The translations under genes were made by a program, and so were the position numbers. This document shows, piece after piece, positions 1 to 10,862 of a DNA stretch of 64,000 nt. The stretch is from Perognathus longimembris pacificus. Lineage: Eukaryota > Chordata > Mammalia > Rodentia > Heteromyidae. The notes under the pieces were generated by a model. It searched no databases. It was not told the DNA's origin and saw only the letters and a list, made by a program, of their open reading frames with translations. The stretch spans positions 59,917,934 through 59,981,933 of the forward strand of contig NC_063169.1 of the NCBI RefSeq assembly GCF_023159225.1, written 5' to 3'. Within the stretch, counting starts at the first letter, position 1; each line of letters starts with the position of its first letter.

Positions 1-160
1 AAGGTGTACAGGATTTCAATTATGCAGCAGGTGTGAATTCTGAAATATACTGTATAACAGCAACCAAAAACAGTACAAGAAAGAAACTCTTGAAGATTAT
101 GGGTAAACTTATATGACATTGTGAGAATTAATATAACAAGTCTAAAAAAAAGTGTCCTTA

Positions 161-337
161 CCCAGGCACAGTGGCCCAAGCTGGTAATCTTAGCTACTTG
201 AGATGCAGCAATCAGGGAACTGGATTGGAAGACAATCTAGCCATAAAACGTCTTGAGGCTCCAGCTCAAACAATGGCTGGGTGTCTAGCAAGTGAAAGTT
301 CCCGAGTTCAATCCCAAGCATTGCAAAAAACAAATAA
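161..337 (+). mobile_element. Old dimeric SINE (B1-like left, tRNA-like right)
   Basis: The 7SL-like start CCAGGCACAGTGG is followed by CTACTTGAG. The right half carries a tRNA-type B box (GAGTTCAATCCC), and the copy ends in an A-rich tail. Diverged. Confidence 0.6.
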
Positions 338-472
338 GCCAGCAAACTCTTAATGGAAAATATGACATCATTGAATTATAGCACCTTGCACATAACTTGG
401 CAGTAACATTGAACAGTGTTGAACACTAACATTTTGTGTTTCAGGCTCCGCACTGTGTTCTGAGTTGTGTTC

Positions 473-572
473 CTGTTTTTATCCTAGTATTCTGGAGGCT
501 GAAACAGGGGGGTCATGAGTTTGAGATGAGTCTGGGCTACCCAGTGAGACTGTCTCAAGAGCCAAAACAAAC
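473..572 (+). mobile_element. B1-like SINE fragment
   Basis: 7SL-derived words CTGGAGGCTGA, GTTTGAGATGAGTCTGGGCTAC and GAGACTGTCTCAA are in order. Confidence 0.6.
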
Positions 573-1263
573 ATAAAGGCGAGTAAGTCTATTTTGAGCA
601 TATACAGTATCGTGTTCCTTTCTGAAGGAGTATTTTCATACAAATGAAGTTGGCAGTATCAGACTACTAAGAACTGCAGATTCATTCCACTTCTTTGTTT
701 TTCTATCTAATTATTCATTTCTGTGTCCTAGGAAATCCTCTGTCACCTGCCATCAAGATGTAAAATTTACTTCTTTCTCCTGGACTTCAGGAGTGTTCAC
801 TTACATAGTAGATCCTTGGGTAATTTTGGTTGAACAACTGAGCAAATAAAAAAATAAACTGTGTATTAATAGTTAGACTAGACTTTGAACTTGATGGTGT
901 CAGATTCACCCAACAATTATAAATGAGTCTTTTTCTTAGTTTTTGGATCTCTATCTAGAAAATTTTGCAAATAGATTATGACACCCCATTGCAAGTTTTG
1001 TAAGCAAAGTCTGAATGAAGCTCTATGGAATAAACACAGGTAAAGGAGACAAGGTAATATTTGTGCGGAGACATAAGAGAGTAAATGCTAACAATTTGAG
1101 ATTCTTCTTTGTATGCATTTCTTTATGCAATCATTTTATTCTTTCACTTTGTTGACCTAGTAGATGGCCTCTTCTCCTTTTTACTGTGTGATTTCATTTT
1201 TACCAGCTGTAAGTTCTTTTGCTATATTGAGATAGAAATAATGAATAGAAAAATCCAGTTCCT

Positions 1264-1466
1264 TTTTTTCTGTCAGTCCTGGGACTTGAACTCAGGGCCT
1301 GGGTTCTGTCCCTGAGCCTCTCTCTCTGTGCTCAGGCTACAGCTCTACCACTTGGGCTACAGCCCCATTTCTGGCTTATTTCAGTTTAGGTGGTACTGAG
1401 GAATTGAACTCAGGGCTTCATGCATGGTAAGGCAAGCACTCTACCACTGAGCCATATTCTCAGCCC
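1264..1466 (-). mobile_element. IDL-Geo SINE, older copy
   Basis: On the plus strand it reads poly-T, then the Geo monomer, then the ID-like monomer ending CTCAGCCC. It is flanked by a 14-bp duplication with one mismatch (1250-1263 and 1467-1480). Confidence 0.8.
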
Positions 1467-1717
1467 AAAATGCAGTTCCTTTAGCGCTAGCTAAAGAGCT
1501 GTGGTGTCAGCGGTCCCCTTCTCTTACTGTCGCAGAATGCCTGAATGCTAACAGCTCAGCAACCAGCTGTTTACGGCTGCTCTTCCGCGGCTGGAGCTGG
1601 AACTTCACTCTGGGCTGAGGCTGCACTTCTCCTTTAGTCTCAGCTCTCCACAGTTTTTGTGTTCTGTGGTTCTTACCTTCTGTAGATCTTTGCCTTCAGC
1701 AGTCCCAGATTTCTACT

Positions 1718-1850
1718 CTTTTTTTTTTTTTCTCAGTTGTGGGGCTTGGACTCAGGGCCCAGTTGCTGTCCCTGAGCTCTTTTGCTCAAGGCTAGCACTC
1801 TACCACATTTCTGTTTCTGGCTTTTTCTGTCACCTTCTAGTGGCTGGGCA
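1718..1850 (-). mobile_element. Geo-containing SINE fragment
   Basis: Poly-T, then the Geo monomer (CTCAAGGCTAGCACTCTACCAC on the plus strand), then a B1-like remnant. Confidence 0.65.
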
Positions 1851-1914
1851 TGCTCATGACTAGCAGACCTTGGTATACTGTCTGCTCTTCATGAAGCCAG
1901 CTCATCTACCCTTC

Positions 1915-2930
1915 TGGTGACAAAAGATGACAAGGCTTTATTGGGCTTATCTTGCAGCACAGAGAGTACGATGCATAGGAGGGAGCTCAGACTTGATGGG
2001 AGGAGAAGAGAGAGGGCTGTTTATGTCACCAGTCAACATGGGTGTAGCCTCCTGTACGCTGACCCAACATGTCTCTTAGCCATGCCATTTTGCACAGGTA
2101 TTTTTTTTTTGGCCAGTCCTAGGCCGTGAACTCAGGGCCTGAGCACCGTCCCTGGCTTTTTTGCTCAAGGCTAGCACTCTGCCACTTGAGCCACAGCACC
2201 ACTTCTGGCCATTTTCTGTTTATGTGGTGCTAAGGAATCGAACCCAGGGCCTCATGTATATGAGGCAAGCACTCTTGCCACTAGGCCATATTCCCAGCCT
2301 CTGCACAGGTATTCTTGACATGCCTGTTCCAGTTGTCATGGGCTGGGGGAGGCGGCACCTTGCTGACCTGAGGATATCTGCAATGTGGGTGGTGACATCT
2401 GGAGCAGCTGTGGTCAGGGTCACCTGAGGTCACTGGAAGTCACCGCGGCAGAGGTGACGTCTCCATGCTTCCTCTCCCAGGGCGTCTGCAGGAGTCATGG
2501 CTGAAGCAGTCTTCTCTAATGGATGCTCTTAAGGTGATGGCTTCTGGGACATGAAGTCCCAGGTTTCACGCCTGCCATGACAACTGTGGCACTTTCTGCA
2601 GCTGAATGGAAATCTCCCTGAGCAGCAGGGAGGCCTTTAAAGCAGTGTGATGGCCAGGATGATCACATCCTTCCTGGTGGCATCCCTGTGGCTTCTAGGA
2701 GAGCAGAGGGCCACTTCCTGTGATGGAACTTCGAGAATGGAAGCAATGATGCTCACAGCTCCTCCAAACTTGAGGCTGCAGTAGACAGTAATAGCTGGCC
2801 CAGTCCACCCTCTTCCCTTCAATCTGGAATAGTGGCAAATGTACATCCGGGCAATCACTGCTGCAGCTGGGCCTAGGGGAAGGCCTGGCCGCTGTCAATC
2901 AACCAGCCAAACTGCTAAGTCCTGACAGCT
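1915..2930 (-). pseudogene. Possible decayed retrocopy, parent not identified
   Basis: The sequence is GC-richer than its flanks. On the minus strand it shows short overlapping open stretches that change frame near 2,640-2,900, and an AATAAA near its 3' end at 1937-1942. An IDL-Geo SINE interrupts it at 2101-2311. I did not recognise any protein, and no clear poly-A tail or flanking duplication is visible. This is a weak call. Confidence 0.22.
2101..2299 (-). mobile_element. IDL-Geo SINE
   Basis: Full-length dimer with TSD TGCACAGGTA at 2091-2100 and 2302-2311. Confidence 0.9.
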
Positions 2931-3078
2931 TCACTTGTGTATAGGAAAGACAGTAAGGAGCATGAACAAATATGTAACGAGATCAACATTCTTTCTCCGT
3001 AAACTTTAGTTAATATTTAACCTTTAGGTAGATACTTTGGAAGGCAAAAGTGAACAGGATTCAACTAAAAAAATCCTG

Positions 3079-3281
3079 GGGTTGGGAATATGGCCTAGTG
3101 GTAGAGTGCTTGCCTCGCATACATGAAGCCCTGGGTTCGATTCCTCAGCACCACATATATAGAAAAAGCCAGAAGTAGTGCTGTGGCTCAAGTGGCAGAG
3201 TGCTAGCCTTGAGCAAAAAGAAGCCAGGGACAGTGCTCAGGCCCTGAGTCCATGCCCCAGGACTGGCAAAAAAGAAAAGAC
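3079..3281 (+). mobile_element. IDL-Geo SINE
   Basis: Starts GTTGGGAATATGGCCTAG. It has both monomers, an A-rich tail and an 8-bp TSD AAATCCTG (3071-3078 and 3282-3289). Confidence 0.9.
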
Positions 3282-3439
3282 AAATCCTGTAGTTTTCCTG
3301 TGTTTTAGCTCATCTACAGATTCTTTCCCTCTTTTCACGTGATTTATGCCTTCATTTAGGAGTCTAAGCATTTGTTTACATTGTTCATGTCCATTATAAA
3401 AAATTCCATTACTCTTTTCTTCATTGTTGTATTTATTTT

Positions 3440-3519
3440 ATTGGTAGTGCAAGGTTCAAACTCAGAGTCTCCCCTTTACTAGGCAAGTGCCCTACCATTT
3501 GAGCCACATTCTCAGACCC
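3440..3519 (-). mobile_element. Old ID-like tRNA-derived SINE monomer
   Basis: Plus-strand words AGGTTCAAACTC, AGGCAAGTGCCCTACCA and TTGAGCCACATTCTCAG match a diverged, inverted tRNA-derived monomer. Confidence 0.5.
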
Positions 3520-4055
3520 TGCTATTCTTACTTGTGCCAAACACCTTTAAAACTAAAAAAGGTTCTGAAAATGAAGTGGAAGATGTTTTTTAAAAAATGA
3601 AAATAACAATAGCAAAGCAAAATAAATGATCAAGGTGTTTTTTTTAAAAGATGGTAATTAATATGGCATGAAGCTGGGAGTGGTTTTATTTTAAAGTCAC
3701 TTAGCTTATGAATAAGATACAGCTCATGAGCAAACTAATAAAAGGTTTGGAGAATAATAGCAAGTTAAAAAAAGAAAGGAAAAAAAAAGAAAGAAAGAAG
3801 GACATTGCAGTCTTTCCAAGTGAAAAGCCCTCAGGGACCAACACTTGATGATGTCCTAGATTTCCGGGCCATCCTACCTGAATGATGATTTGTTTCTTTG
3901 AGCTGTCACATTTTTAGGTCATTGTGATAGCTAGATTTGTTAATGTCTCTTTTTAATGCCCTTTGTTCAGCCTAATAAACCCAAACTATTAAATAAGATT
4001 TAAAGCCCGCGTATATTGGAACTGTGGTACCTTTCTCTTTATGTCTAGTACAGAA

Positions 4056-4093
4056 TACATACATTGTATACATACATTGTATACATACATTGT
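4056..4093. repeat. 13-bp minisatellite
   Basis: Three tandem copies of a unit containing CATACATTGTATA. Confidence 0.8.
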
Positions 4094-4179
4094 CACATTT
4101 TTGTAAACTGCTGTATTCTATTTTCTTCCCAATGATTGTGACCATCTCAGGTCCCTGGTTTAGGTGCTGATTTGAGTTC

Positions 4180-4545
4180 GTAATTGGCACTGCTGCAGAC
4201 TGAATTGTGTGGCCTCAAAACTTGTAGATTACAGCTTGAACCCAAATGTGCTGGTATCTGGAGATGGGGGGGGCAGTAGGTAAGATAACTAGTTTTGGAG
4301 GAGATCATGAAGGTGGAGTCATCAAGATGGCACTCGAGCTCTTCTGAGAGATCTTGAAGGACTGTTCCCACACAGTGAGAAGGCGTCAGTCTACAAGTCA
4401 GGCAAAGATCTCTCACCGGAACTCAACCATGTTGAGTCCAGACATCTAACCTCTAGAGTACAAGAAAATAGCTCCCTATTGCTGAAGCGCCCCACAGTCT
4501 AAGGCATTTTGTTGTGGCAGCCTGAGCTCGGGCAGGTGCCTTTGA
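4180..4545 (+). mobile_element. MLT1-type MaLR LTR (old)
   Basis: Collinear similarity to the MLT1 consensus as I recall it: GCAGACTGAATTGTGTGGC at the start, GTGCTGGTATCTGGAGATGG, a CTACAAGTCAGG segment and GGCATTTTGTTGTGGCAGCC at the end. No coding capacity. Confidence 0.7.
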
Positions 4546-5918
4546 GCCCACTGATGTGATTCCTGTAGTGATTTAGAAGTAGGTTGTCACCTTTTTTTCT
4601 GATTCAAGCTGTCATTCCAACTGCAGGGAGAAGCCAGGTGCCTTGGAGCAAGATCTGGGGCTGGCTTCATTTTGGAGTTAGGTTCAGCTCCCTCTTGGTG
4701 TCTTGTTTCAAGGAGCATTTCAAGATAAAGCAGGACTCTAATAGCAGTTCACTTTTTATATTTTCATTTTTAAATCTTTGTAACTCTCTTTGACTCAACT
4801 TGATAAAGGAGGACCTATCTCAGAAGCTAGGATATTGAACATGGCAGAGTAGTATACACACTTGTAATTTGGTGGTAGTCTTCAGGTTTACACCCAAGCC
4901 TTCTATGGCAATCTACGCATTGTCTAGATAGCCTTTCTCAGATTATGCAGTTCCTTGCCAGGCACCTGGTGGCCCAGGACAAATTCTGTCCTGTTTGCTA
5001 TAAACTCCCTACCTCTTTTCCTAGGTGGAGAACCATTATACCTCTATACGCCATTAATTTTAACATTCATATATATCCTATCATATATCCTATTCATATA
5101 TATCCTATCAATTCGTGCTTCTTTTCTGAAATTGTCATGTTGTCTCTCTGGTTCCCTCATGGAAATGAGTTAAACAAACTCTTCACTGTGTGTTCAGTTT
5201 TATTTCTGTATGTAAGTCTGCTTTTACTTCTTTTTCCTGAAAATTGTCTTTTAGCACTCAACTTCCTTCCTTAGGAATGGGACTAATGACCCTCTCACCT
5301 CTTCCCTTCCTGGATTTTTAGTATTTCATGTGATATAATTGTTTTAAAGGATGTACATACATTGTATTAATTTTTCTATTTCTAATACAAGTGTTTTTTT
5401 TTAAATTTTAAAATAGTCTCATTAGGGCTGTTATTACTACCATCACATATAAGCAGTACAGGAACCAGCAACCTCTGGATCCTTTTGAGAGTGGCCAGAG
5501 GGTTCATCTTAGGTAGCCTCTGAAGAGGCAAAGGTGCAGATGTCACCGGCTGGGAGAATGGGAACATGGTTTACAGTTCCAGTGAGGAGGCCCCTGTGGA
5601 AGAGAGAGGTTAAAGGAAACTCCACATGATGCCTCTTTCTCCCTGGGCTCTGAGCCTCTAGAGATTCAGAGGTTAAGGTGCTTTCTCCACACAAACCTTA
5701 GCTTGTCTCACATACAATTACCTGTCCCTTGTCCCGTTACTTGTGCCAAGGTGGCAGCGTAGACAGGCCGGTTGGAGAGTACAATCCATGCTATGAGAAA
5801 TATTACAGAAAATAGAAAGGCTTGTCATGTGTGAATCCAGATGGCCTGAATCTTTTATATTTAAAAGATTTACTTCAGTTTCAAACTATAAAGCTTAAAC
5901 TTCCCTCCTCCTTTTCTT

Positions 5919-5990
5919 TTCCATTGGGGATAGAACCCAAGGCCTCAAACATGGGAGACAAGTGATCTGCCATTGAGTTATATCCCTCCT
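5919..5990 (-). mobile_element. Old ID-like SINE monomer
   Basis: Plus-strand words GGGGATAGAACCCAAGGCCTC and GATCTGCCATTGAGTTATATCCC are an inverted tRNA-derived monomer. Confidence 0.5.
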
Positions 5991-6239
5991 TTCCCACCTA
6001 CTCTGCCCAAATCTGTATTTTAAAATGGAAGTTAGAGCTCAAAATTGATGTCACTATATATACAAACCTTCCAAGAAGGCTTTACACAGTCTTTGCAGCT
6101 CAGCAGACCTTTTCGACCCTTCAGCTTTCCCCACTGTCAAACTGAACAGACAAACTAAACAGAAAAGAGTACTACCAGTAGTAAGAAGTATCCATCCATC
6201 ACAGCACAGCGATGAAAAACAGGACCAGAGTTAGGAACT

Positions 6240-6610
6240 CTGTGATAGTCAGCTTTCCATTACTGTGAGAAATGCCTGAGATGAATAGTCATGTGAGAAG
6301 AGGTTTGTTTTGGCCCCCAGTTTTGGAGATCTCAGTGCACAGCTGGTTGGTCCCACTGTTCCTCGGCCTGTAATGAGGCGGCATGCTCGGAGCAGCAGGG
6401 CAGGGCAGAGCAAACTGTTTATGTCACATCTGCCAGGCAGCAAAAACAGAGAGGAAGGGCATTGGACTTCTCCAGTTACCCTAAACCAAAGCTTCCAGTG
6501 ATCTAAGACCTCCCGACTCAGCCCCAATTCTTAAAGATCCCACTGTCTTCCAACACAACCAAAGCCAGAATCAGGCCTCTCACATATGCATTGGATCAAA
6601 CTCCAGGGCC
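6240..6610 (-). mobile_element. Old LTR-like interspersed repeat
   Basis: GTCAGCTTTCCATTACTGTGA followed by TGCCTGAGAT and GGTTTGTTTTGGC resembles an abundant rodent/mammalian repeat with LTR-like architecture. The family was not fixed. No gene seen here. Confidence 0.45.
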
Positions 6611-6691
6611 AAGTTACTGCCAGTCTATTATCATGGAACCTGTAATGTTATCTTCTATGGAAGGTCTTTATAAAAGGGACTAAGTGAAGGA

Positions 6692-6885
6692 TCTTTTTTT
6701 TTTTTTTTTCCCAGTTGTGGGGCTTGAACCCTGGGCTTGGATGCTGTCCTTGACATCCTTTTGCTCAAAGCTAGCACTCCACCACTTGAGCCACAGCTCC
6801 ACTTCTGGATTTTTCTGTGATTAAGTGAAGAGACTCATGTACTTTCCTGCCCAGGCTTTGAACCCTGAGATACTGGGAACAGGGG
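6692..6885 (-). mobile_element. B1-Geo dimeric SINE
   Basis: Poly-T, Geo monomer, then GAGACTCATGTACTTTCCTG and GCTTTGAACC of the B1-like half. Confidence 0.65.
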
Positions 6886-7227
6886 GAGTTGGAACTTCAC
6901 ATATACATTGATGGGTGCAGGAAGGACATACGCTAGTCCATGACAGCCACGGAGACAAATCAAAACTTGTGTTCAAATATAAATCTGTACATAAAAGTGT
7001 TTATAACATTAATCAGGATGGCAGGCTGGACCTCACAGGCATGAGTTGAAGCTGATATCATAGGTAGCATTTCTTCCTAAAATCCTTCAACTAAAAGCCA
7101 ACCCCCCTCAGGTAATCTAGGATTCGCTTTCTTATGTAAATAGGCTGATTATGGACTTTAATGACATGTGAAATGATTTTACAAAGCTGGAACCATAGCC
7201 GGGTCAATTAACACACAAAATGGACCA

Positions 7228-7455
7228 TCACAAGCCAGCTGCCTAGGTACTCAGGAGGCTGAAATTGAAGACCATGGTTCGAAGCCAGCCTGGGCAAGAA
7301 AGTCTGTGAGACTTTTATCTCTATTAAACTATTCAGAAAAAAGTCAGAAGTGGAGCTGTGGCCCCAGTCGTGGAGCTCTAGCCGTGAGCACAAACAGGCT
7401 CAGAGACAGTGCTCAGGCAGCGTTCAGGGCCAGCAAGAACACCCCCCCCCAAAAA
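7228..7455 (+). mobile_element. B1-Geo dimeric SINE
   Basis: B1-like half (TACTCAGGAGGCTGAAATTG, GCCAGCCTGGGCAAGAAAG), then the Geo half (GGAGCTGTGGCCCCAGTCG, CAGGGACAGTGCTCAGG), ending in a C/A-rich tail. Confidence 0.75.
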
Positions 7456-7972
7456 AAAGAAACAAAACACCAAAAAAACAACGAAACCCAACTGACTACC
7501 ACAGTGACAATTTAACCTTCGTAACACAGAACACCAGTATTTATTTGACATAATCTCAAGACAGGCTTTGATTTCAAAAGCTGTTCTATGCAAACTCAAC
7601 CTCTCTCCTCCCCCCGCCCCCCCAGACTTAACCCACCACACTTACAGATACGTGGGTAGATTCCTTTCTACATTAGGCCCAACTACCTATTGTTATTTTC
7701 ACCATGCTCACTGTTATATACAGAACCTTTATAGTAAGGGTTTGTTGTTACTAATAATAAGAAAAGGATCAATTATTTCTCTTTTAGGGACTGAATTCAG
7801 GGCATTCATTGTTTATGTTAGCTACATCCAAACTACACCAGAGTTGCTCCTATAATCCTCAAAGGGACTAGTTTCTAAAACACATGGCTCAGTATGCTAA
7901 GATGATACACCAAGAGTTGAAGTTGCAATCAACATAGCTTAAGATGATTATGTAATATGTATATTACAAGTC

Positions 7973-8310
7973 CTACAAATGAATTTTTTTTAAAGGTTTA
8001 CAAACGTTTATTTCACACTACAGCTCGTCAGCCATCCACTTGTTCAGATGGCAGGTCCGCCCAGCAAGCTAATTATCCCGGGTGGGGTTGGGGGGAGGGA
8101 GGGAAGAGATAGGTTAATGACACCTTCGTAGCTAAAAATAAATTAATAAAAATTCCAGACTGGAAAACCTCCAAACCAAAACAAGAAAAAGAACCGCAAG
8201 CATCTCCCCGCCCTCGCCCCTCCGAAAGAAGAGTCAAGGCAAGTACCTGTGAGGGTCGAGCTGAACCGTTATGGAACCTAAGGGCTGAATCACAGCAGCT
8301 ACAAATGAAT
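7973..8310 (-). pseudogene. 5'-truncated processed mRNA insertion with TSD
   Basis: A 12-bp perfect duplication CTACAAATGAAT (7973-7984 and 8299-8310) brackets about 314 bp. On the minus strand the insert ends with AATAAA (8007-8012), then about 15 nt, then an A-tail of about eight (7984-7991). This is the signature of L1-mediated retroposition of an mRNA 3' end. It keeps many CpG dinucleotides in an AT-rich neighbourhood, suggesting a fairly recent event or a GC-rich source. There is no long ORF, so it is probably 3' UTR. The parent gene was not recognised. Confidence 0.75.
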
Positions 8311-9048
8311 CTTCTAGTAAACTTGTATGAGGTGCTCTAAAAGCTGCTTTGTAAATTAACTAAAAGTGGGGAAAAAAGCTTGACATACTTCTTTCTCCAT
8401 TTTGTCTCCTCTCTGCAGTCAGGACTGTTAAATGACGGCTAGCCCCATCCCTTCCCCCATTCATTGTCTACCAAACCTAAAGTTCATATCTGCACCATGG
8501 TGAGTGAAGATGTCCTGAAATGCTGTCTTCTCATTACCATGTCTCTGTGGGATGTAGAGGGATGAGTGGCTGGACCTGTTATACAGACTCCTGGACTTTG
8601 GGCCTGAAGTCTGGTTTCAAATCCTTCTGGAGATATTTAACAGAGAAACACAGTTAAGCTCTAAGGATTAGGGATATTTGAGAGTTGGGATTATCTTTCT
8701 TTTTCTTAATGGTTCATTTGTATGATGTCCATTTAATAACTTAGAAGTAGAGTGGTATTCCAGAGAAGATAAAACAATGGAGGAAAATTTAAAAATCCTA
8801 TTGCCACGTTATGGGGATGTACACTGGTTTTGAACAGTTGGAAAAACTGTTAAAACAAATGTCTGGATAACAAATAGATAACAAGTATATATAAAATATA
8901 ACAATATCTGAATAACAACTATATATAAAATATAGACTTCTAACAGGGATAGTGATACCATTTGAGAAGCAAAAAACGAGGAAAACAATCCACATGGTCT
9001 ATGCCTTAGAAATTAAACACTTGCACAAGTTCAACTTTCACTAAAATA

Positions 9049-9059
9049 TTTATTTTATT
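9049..9059 (-). terminator. Distal polyadenylation signals (two AATAAA)
   Basis: Two overlapping AATAAA hexamers lie on the minus strand. A GT-rich stretch (minus strand) follows at about 9005-9030, as expected downstream of a cleavage site. Confidence 0.55.
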
Positions 9060-9274
9060 TCTATCTTACAGAATAAATAAGAATAATTATAAGAGTAAGT
9101 ACAATAAGTATCAGGTAAGTATATAGATAATTACAGGTATCTACATAGAGATTTTTTTCTTTTTACAAAATTGAAGTATATCAAATTTGTTTTCCTGAAA
9201 GCATAGCACAAAAACGAATACTAGAAAATAAAAAGAAACACTGAGGCCATGTCAATACGAAATTGCGGGCCTTT

Positions 9275-9535
9275 TGAGTGTCAGCCTGGCATGTGACTTA
9301 ATGAAAGTATGTGAGATCTGGAGTCAGGGGCCCGGGCTCCATTGTTTATTTGCTACATGGCAATACAAGCTTTTCAGACTTTCTGAACCTTAGTCCTTTA
9401 TCTTAACAGGAATGATAGTAACTACCTGTACTTCACAGGATTGTTGGGAAAATCAAACACATGAATGTATGGAAAGCTCTTTATAATATGTAAAGAGCTA
9501 TTAATAAAAATAATTATGTTTAATTTCATATAAAA
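9275..9535 (+). mobile_element. MIR SINE (antisense in SHPRH 3' UTR)
   Basis: Collinear MIR core: TCTGGAGTCAGGGGCCCGGG, TTTGCTACATGG, TTCTGAACCTTAGT, AATGATAGTAACTACCTGTA, then AGGATTGTTGGGAAAATC and an ATTAATAAAAATAATTAT end. Confidence 0.75.
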
Positions 9536-10710
9536 CAATCAATACATATATACTATCAACTGAAGAATAAGCACCCAACACTGTGTTTGCTTCAGTCGAA
9601 TTATATCACCTATAAACCTGGAAGAAAGGTAAGAAAATGCACCTCAGCTAAGCACCAAAGCCTCCTGGATGAAGGAGATCCAGGGACCAAACCAATTACA
9701 GTTTTCTGGGCAGGTAAGTTGGAGTTAATGAGTCCTGAGGGTTATTTAAAACTCTGAAAGCTCATAGGAAATAAGGACATCTGTACTACATCACACAGGA
9801 CACAACAGCTACTTCATAGCAAATTCAAAGTCCATTCATTCTTCACAGAAGAATAAACAATTTGTTTTAAAAAAATCTTTTATAATCATTTGCTGAGAAA
9901 ACACAACTTTCTCTTGTGCTAAAGATCAAATACTAGTCCTTAAGTAAGAGCAGAGTGAAATGAACCAACAACCTATCATAATATGGTATTAGTGAAATGT
10001 CTAGCTACACAGAATGTGCAAAAGCATATAATCCAAAACATCGGTACAATAATGATAAAAGCAACATTCCCCACCATATGCCTAGGATTAAACACCTGAA
10101 CACTGCAATATTTACAAATATATCAATATTAGATCATATAAAATAAAGAGAGCAGTTGATAACTGTAAGATGTTAATACACTCTAAAATGCTATTTCTAG
10201 CTAACTACTTAATACATAATAGAAAAGGAAAAAGTTGTGTCTCTATATTTAGTAGCAGGATGCAGAGACGTAACTAACATTCATGTTAGCAGCTGTATTA
10301 CTGCAGAGTTACTATAAATGGTGGTGTGGTTTAAACTTATGTAAACAGGAGTTATTATACTTCGCCATTTACTTATAATATTCCTGACACAATATTGTGT
10401 CGTCTGTTAGAGATACTATTGGTCCTTCCATAATTAGATTTATATTCCTTGAGTAGAGCAGGTCATATAAAACTACTTTATTTTTTCTCATTCCAACTCT
10501 TTTTACAAGTGATCTTATCAAAAGAAAAGTATCCAAAGACCCATAACCTCTTTTCATTTCCTTGGCTTCATCAGATAGATATTCTTTGGAACAAAAATAA
10601 ATGTCTTACTAGCAGTGTAAGTTAAAAATCATTATAGATCTTTTGAAAACAGCATACTGCAAAGGGCTTAATAAGTACTAGGCCAGTGTATAACCAAAAA
10701 AGGAACAGTG

Positions 10711-10728
10711 TTTATTGAATTTTTTATT
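10711..10728 (-). terminator. Proximal polyadenylation signals (two AATAAA)
   Basis: Two AATAAA hexamers 12 bp apart lie immediately after the SHPRH stop codon. Use would yield a 3' UTR of about 60-80 nt. Transcript evidence is required. Confidence 0.35.
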
Positions 10729-10765
10729 TAAACCTGCAGCATTGCTAATACGGCGTTCACTGTGT

Positions 10766-10862
10766 TCACTCGAGCTCTTCAGTGTCTCTGGTAAACAGGT
10801 CTGCCAGATCGGCTACAGTCAGCACAGAGGCCTCGGAATGCTTCCCGGATGAGTTCGTGTGA
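10766..10862 (-). CDS. SHPRH: SHPRH exon 30 (C-terminus and stop)
   Basis: It encodes [20 protein letters not shown] and then [11 protein letters not shown], with TGA at 10766-10768. This matches the human end, [15 protein letters not shown]. Acceptor CCCTGCAG. Confidence 0.95.

Larger units (their letters stand above)
9025..10765 (-). other. SHPRH: SHPRH 3' untranslated region (inferred extent)
   Basis: AT-rich sequence follows the stop codon. Overlapping AATAAA signals read on the minus strand at 9049-9054 and 9054-9059 would give a 3' UTR of about 1.7 kb, similar to the size I recall for human SHPRH. AATAAA signals at 10711-10716 and 10723-10728, only about 40-55 nt after the stop, could give a very short form. 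An old MIR lies antisense inside the long form. Confidence 0.6.

Noticed and set aside
4056..4093. Spaced repeats resembling a CRISPR array.
   Set aside because: This is a three-copy minisatellite in a mammalian genome with no spacers.
1..9000. The expected neighbouring gene on the 3' side (FBXO30 by human synteny).
   Set aside because: No FBXO30-like exon or second CpG island was found in this stretch; it must lie outside the window.
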